From the NCBI GenBank assembly GCA_900696665.1, contig CAADGY010000070.1, positions 1-42,257 of the forward strand: a stretch of DNA of 42,257 nt, written 5' to 3'. Below, in pieces: positions 39,801-42,257 of this stretch (position 1 is its first letter; each line of letters begins with the position of its first letter). The DNA is from an uncultured Acidobacteriota bacterium (lineage in GTDB: Bacteria; Acidobacteriota; Terriglobia; Bryobacterales; Bryobacteraceae). A program made the translations under genes and the position numbers. The notes under the pieces were generated by a model that was given only the letters and a program-made list of their open reading frames with translations, was not told where the DNA came from and did not search any database.

Positions 39801-41582
39801 ATGTCTTACCGCACGATATACGCGGTCCTGAAGGAAACGGCCGCCCGATACCCCGAGCTCCCGGCGTTGCACCAGCCCTTGGGAGATGACTATTGGACTT
39901 GTACGTGGCGGGAATATCTGACGGCAGCGGAAGAAATTGCTTGTGGGCTCCGATCCCTCGGCATCGGAAAGGGTGATGTCGTTGCGCTCGATTGCGAGAC
40001 CCGCGCCGAGTTTTATCTTGCCGACGTAGGTGTGATGTCGAACGGGTCCATTGCCGCGGCGCTGTATACCACCTACCCAAGTGCCGATCACGTGTGGTAT
40101 ATCCGCGTATCCGAAGCCAGGCTGATCTTCCTCGAAGACGCGGAAATGCTACAGAGGCTGGCGGAGGAAACGGGAGGGCCGCTACCGGCGCCCGTCGTGC
40201 TGCTGACGGGAGAGGCCGAGGGGGCGCTCACGCTCGCGGAATTACGCGCCAGGGGGCGGAGCGCGATGACGGAGAACCCAGAACTGATGGCCTCCATCGA
40301 ACGGGACGTGTGGGCTTCCGACCCCGCCATTCTGTACCTCACATCCGGCGCTACGGGTGAACCCAAAATGGGCATGGTGCCGCACCGGGCGCTGGTATCG
40401 AACATCGATATGGGCCCGTCTGTACTCCCGCTCAGCCCGGAGGACAGCACGATTGCATTTCTGCCTTCCGCTCATATCGCGCAGCGCGTGGTTGTCGAAC
40501 TGCTCCCGATCCGCTGTGGTGCGGCGGTATGGTTTTCCGCTGGACTATCGAAGCTAGCGGGCGAGTTCCGGAAGATCCGTCCCACCTTCTTCCTGGCTCC
40601 ACCGCGTGTCTGGGAGCGGGTTCACGCGAGTATCGCCACGGAGGTTCGCAAGAGGTCCGCGGCCACGCGCAAGCTGTTTCACGGCGCGTTGGGCTTGGGG
40701 CTCGAAGCGGCACGACTACGGAACGAGGGCAAGAAAGTGCCGCCATGGTTAAGAGTCGCCATCAAAGCGGCAGACCGGCTTGTATTTCGCAAAATCCGGG
40801 AGCGATTCGGTGGCAGACTCCGCGTAGCGGCATCGGGAGCGGCGCCGCTGGGAAAAGATCTGGCCGATTTCTACAGCGCGATCGGGATGCCGTTGATTGA
40901 AGGATACGGACTCACCGAAGGCGGCGTTGCCGCCTTGAACCCCCTCGATCGTCCTAAATCCGGAAGCATCGGGAAGCCTCTGCCCGGAGTCGAGATCCGC
41001 CTTACTCCGGATGGTGAGTTGCTGATCAAAAGCCCGTGTCTTTTTTCGGGCTACTTCAACGATCCGGCCACAACGGGAGCCGTACTGAAAGATGGCTGGC
41101 TTCATACCGGTGATATGGCGGAAATCGACGCCGAAGGCTATATTTACATCACGGGGCGAAAGAAAGACCTCATCGTTTCCTCAAACGGTAAGAAAATCTA
41201 CCCGGCACGCATCGAAGGCGTCCTTAAAACGGAACCGCTGATCAACCAGGTTCTCCTGGTGGGCGACCGCCTGCCGTTTGTCGCGGCGCTGATCACGGTG
41301 AATGTCGCGGCTGCAGCGGATTTGAAGGGAATGGACAGGGTGCGGGACAAGCGCCCTTCGCATATCGCTACCGCCGCCCCGGTGCAGGAAGAGATTCGTA
41401 AAGCCGTAGCACGCGCGAACCAAAAGCTCGCCCCCTTCGAACAGATCAGGCGCTACCGGATACTCCATCGTGACTTCTCCATCGAAAACGGCGAGGTGAC
41501 ACCTACCATGAAGGTCCGGCGCGCGCGTGTGCTTGAGAATTTCCGCGAAGAGGTTAAGCAGTTGTACGCGGGCAAGGAGTGA
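39801..41582 (+). CDS. Long-chain fatty-acyl-CoA ligase (AMP-forming)
   Basis: A 593-aa ANL-superfamily ligase of the FadD15/ACSBG-like group. It activates a fatty acid to acyl-AMP and then acyl-CoA. The P-loop reads YLTSGATGEPKMGM (usual TSGTTGxPKG, so two changes). The later motifs are GYGLTEGGVAALN, DGWLHTGDMAEID, GYIYITGRKKDLI and the catalytic lysine near the C-terminus in GEVTPTMKVRR. ATG 39801 is the natural N-terminus; a possible TACATT -10 box lies at 39780-39785, shared with the region upstream of the divergent phosphatase. The 3' end overlaps tsaE by 29 bp on the other strand. Confidence 0.9.
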   Translation: MSYRTIYAVLKETAARYPELPALHQPLGDDYWTCTWREYLTAAEEIACGLRSLGIGKGDVVALDCETRAEFYLADVGVMSNGSIAAALYTTYPSADHVWYIRVSEARLIFLEDAEMLQRLAEETGGPLPAPVVLLTGEAEGALTLAELRARGRSAMTENPELMASIERDVWASDPAILYLTSGATGEPKMGMVPHRALVSNIDMGPSVLPLSPEDSTIAFLPSAHIAQRVVVELLPIRCGAAVWFSAGLSKLAGEFRKIRPTFFLAPPRVWERVHASIATEVRKRSAATRKLFHGALGLGLEAARLRNEGKKVPPWLRVAIKAADRLVFRKIRERFGGRLRVAASGAAPLGKDLADFYSAIGMPLIEGYGLTEGGVAALNPLDRPKSGSIGKPLPGVEIRLTPDGELLIKSPCLFSGYFNDPATTGAVLKDGWLHTGDMAEIDAEGYIYITGRKKDLIVSSNGKKIYPARIEGVLKTEPLINQVLLVGDRLPFVAALITVNVAAAADLKGMDRVRDKRPSHIATAAPVQEEIRKAVARANQKLAPFEQIRRYRILHRDFSIENGEVTPTMKVRRARVLENFREEVKQLYAGKE

Positions 41583-42006
41583 GTCCGAGCCAATCGATGC
41601 GAAATTCGCGTGTGTCATCTCCCGTGCGGGCGATTCGAATTTCGACGCGCTTGTCCGGCATCATCTCAGGGAACCGCTCACCCCATTCCAGCAGCGTGAC
41701 GGCTTCGCCTTCCAGTATCTCCTCCAGACCGAGAGCCGCCACCTGCCCCGCATTATCCAGCCGATACAGGTCCACGTGATAGACGCTTCCGGAATATTCG
41801 TGAATCAACGTGAACGTCGGGCTCGCAACATCCTCAGCGGATGCGGCGCCTAGACCCTCGACGATGCCTTTGGCGAGCGTCGTCTTCCCCGCCCCGAGAT
41901 TGCCGATGAGCAATACCACGCAGCATTGCGGCAGGTCCCGGGCGATTTCACGGCCTAGCGCTATGGTTTCCTCCTCGGATTCAGTCCGGTAGATATGCGC
42001 ACTCAC
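41554..42006 (-). CDS. tsaE: tRNA threonylcarbamoyladenosine biosynthesis ATPase TsaE
   Basis: A 150-aa P-loop ATPase that drives the TsaD-TsaB complex making t6A37 in tRNA. Walker A is GNLGAGKTT (35-43). The family motifs ASPTFTLIHEY, YHVDLYRLD and TLLEWGERFPE are all present and length is normal. The start is taken as GTG 42006 because GGAGG lies 6 nt upstream; the longer frame above belongs to the nnrD region in another frame. It overlaps the end of nnrD by 26 bp, an arrangement (nnrD/nnrE next to tsaE) seen in many bacteria. Confidence 0.93.
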   Translation of the reverse strand: MSAHIYRTESEEETIALGREIARDLPQCCVVLLIGNLGAGKTTLAKGIVEGLGAASAEDVASPTFTLIHEYSGSVYHVDLYRLDNAGQVAALGLEEILEGEAVTLLEWGERFPEMMPDKRVEIRIARTGDDTREFRIDWLGLTPCPRTTA

Positions 42007-42256
42007 GCATCGCCTCCGGCAGGTATTCGAGCAGGTCGGTCGCGGCCAGCGATTTGTCTCCGAGAGCCCGTTCCCCAATCTGCCCGGCCAATCCGTGAAG
42101 GTAAACCGCCGCCGCGAGCGCGTTTTCCGGCTCATCCTGAAACTGCGCCAGGAAACCGGCGGCTATACCGGTCAGGATGTCTTCCGTACCGCCGGTGGCC
42201 AGGGCGGCGGTTCCGGTCGGGTTGATCCACACGCGCCCATCGGGGAACGCCAGCAG
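41981..42256 (-). CDS. nnrD: NAD(P)H-hydrate dehydratase, C-terminal part (cut by window end)
   Basis: The last 91 residues of an ADP/ATP-dependent NAD(P)HX dehydratase (YjeF C-terminal/carbohydrate-kinase-like domain). The stretch RVWINPTGTAALATGGTEDI, then LTGIAAGFLAQ, matches the family's NPTGNPGMATGGSGDVLTG region, and AVYLHGLAGQ follows. The loop has Glu where Gly is usual before the conserved Asp (GGTED versus GGSGD/GGTGD). The gene continues beyond position 42257, where an N-terminal NnrE epimerase domain may be fused. It removes the hydration damage of NADH and NADPH. Confidence 0.85.
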   Translation of the reverse strand: MLAFPDGRVWINPTGTAALATGGTEDILTGIAAGFLAQFQDEPENALAAAVYLHGLAGQIGERALGDKSLAATDLLEYLPEAMRECAYLPD

Positions 42257-42257
42257 C

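Overview
The window looks like part of an acidobacterial chromosome, most likely of the Solibacter/Bryobacter type. This is inferred from gene content, not from a marker gene. The pointers are an Oar-like TonB receptor with an N-terminal carboxypeptidase-regulatory-like domain, a two-domain DUF1080 protein, a Tat-exported GH109-type oxidoreductase-fold protein, two GRP/DMT-type permeases, and GC-rich coding DNA with long antisense shadow frames. No rRNA, tRNA, IS element, phage gene or CRISPR array was seen. The right end cuts through one gene (nnrD).

Positions 1-13.4 kb hold a divergent inositol-catabolism locus. To the right runs lacI-iolB-iolD-iolA-iolE-iolG-(33-aa membrane peptide)-sugar permease, packed with overlaps or near-zero gaps. 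To the left runs a transaldolase-family gene, then a TonB-dependent receptor. The 180-bp divergent region has two mirror-placed sigma70-type promoters (TTTACA-17-TAGAAT and TTGACG-17-TACGAT), each with a TG..CACGTG..CA-type palindrome over its predicted start site. The LacI protein therefore probably controls both arms. The locus has IolG, E, D, B and A but no IolC kinase and no IolJ aldolase. The transaldolase could fill that gap: unphosphorylated 5-dehydro-2-deoxygluconate has the ketose geometry a transaldolase cleaves, and cleavage would give malonate semialdehyde, the IolA substrate. This is the most interesting hypothesis in the window.

13.4-22.9 kb is carbohydrate-related: a GH109-like protein, an HGSNAT/DUF5009-like membrane protein followed by a GH13 alpha-glucan enzyme, a DUF1080 protein, a second DMT-type permease, a small secreted protein, a TPR protein, and an acetate-kinase homologue with altered active-site positions.

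22.9-29.2 kb is a run of minus-strand genes. In transcription order they are an Rrf2 regulator, ClpP, an OmpR-type response regulator, a histidine kinase, a STAS protein, a CoA-disulfide-reductase-like flavoprotein, a thiol-disulfide protein and a stand-alone NuoI-like ferredoxin. 29.2-32.5 kb has a long leader before a response regulator-GGDEF diguanylate cyclase, then a lytic transglycosylase/N-acetylmuramoyl-L-alanine amidase pair for peptidoglycan.

32.6-42.3 kb is mostly housekeeping: mobA with an MlaF-like ATPase, an SH3 lipoprotein, a 55-aa zinc-ribbon protein, a minus-strand series (inositol-monophosphatase family, TPR-thioredoxin, coaD, aminotransferase, manA), a long-chain acyl-CoA ligase, tsaE and the end of nnrD. 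Several genes have a TATAAT-like -10 box (sometimes extended, TGn) only 6-20 nt before the start codon, so short leaders or leaderless mRNAs seem common here.
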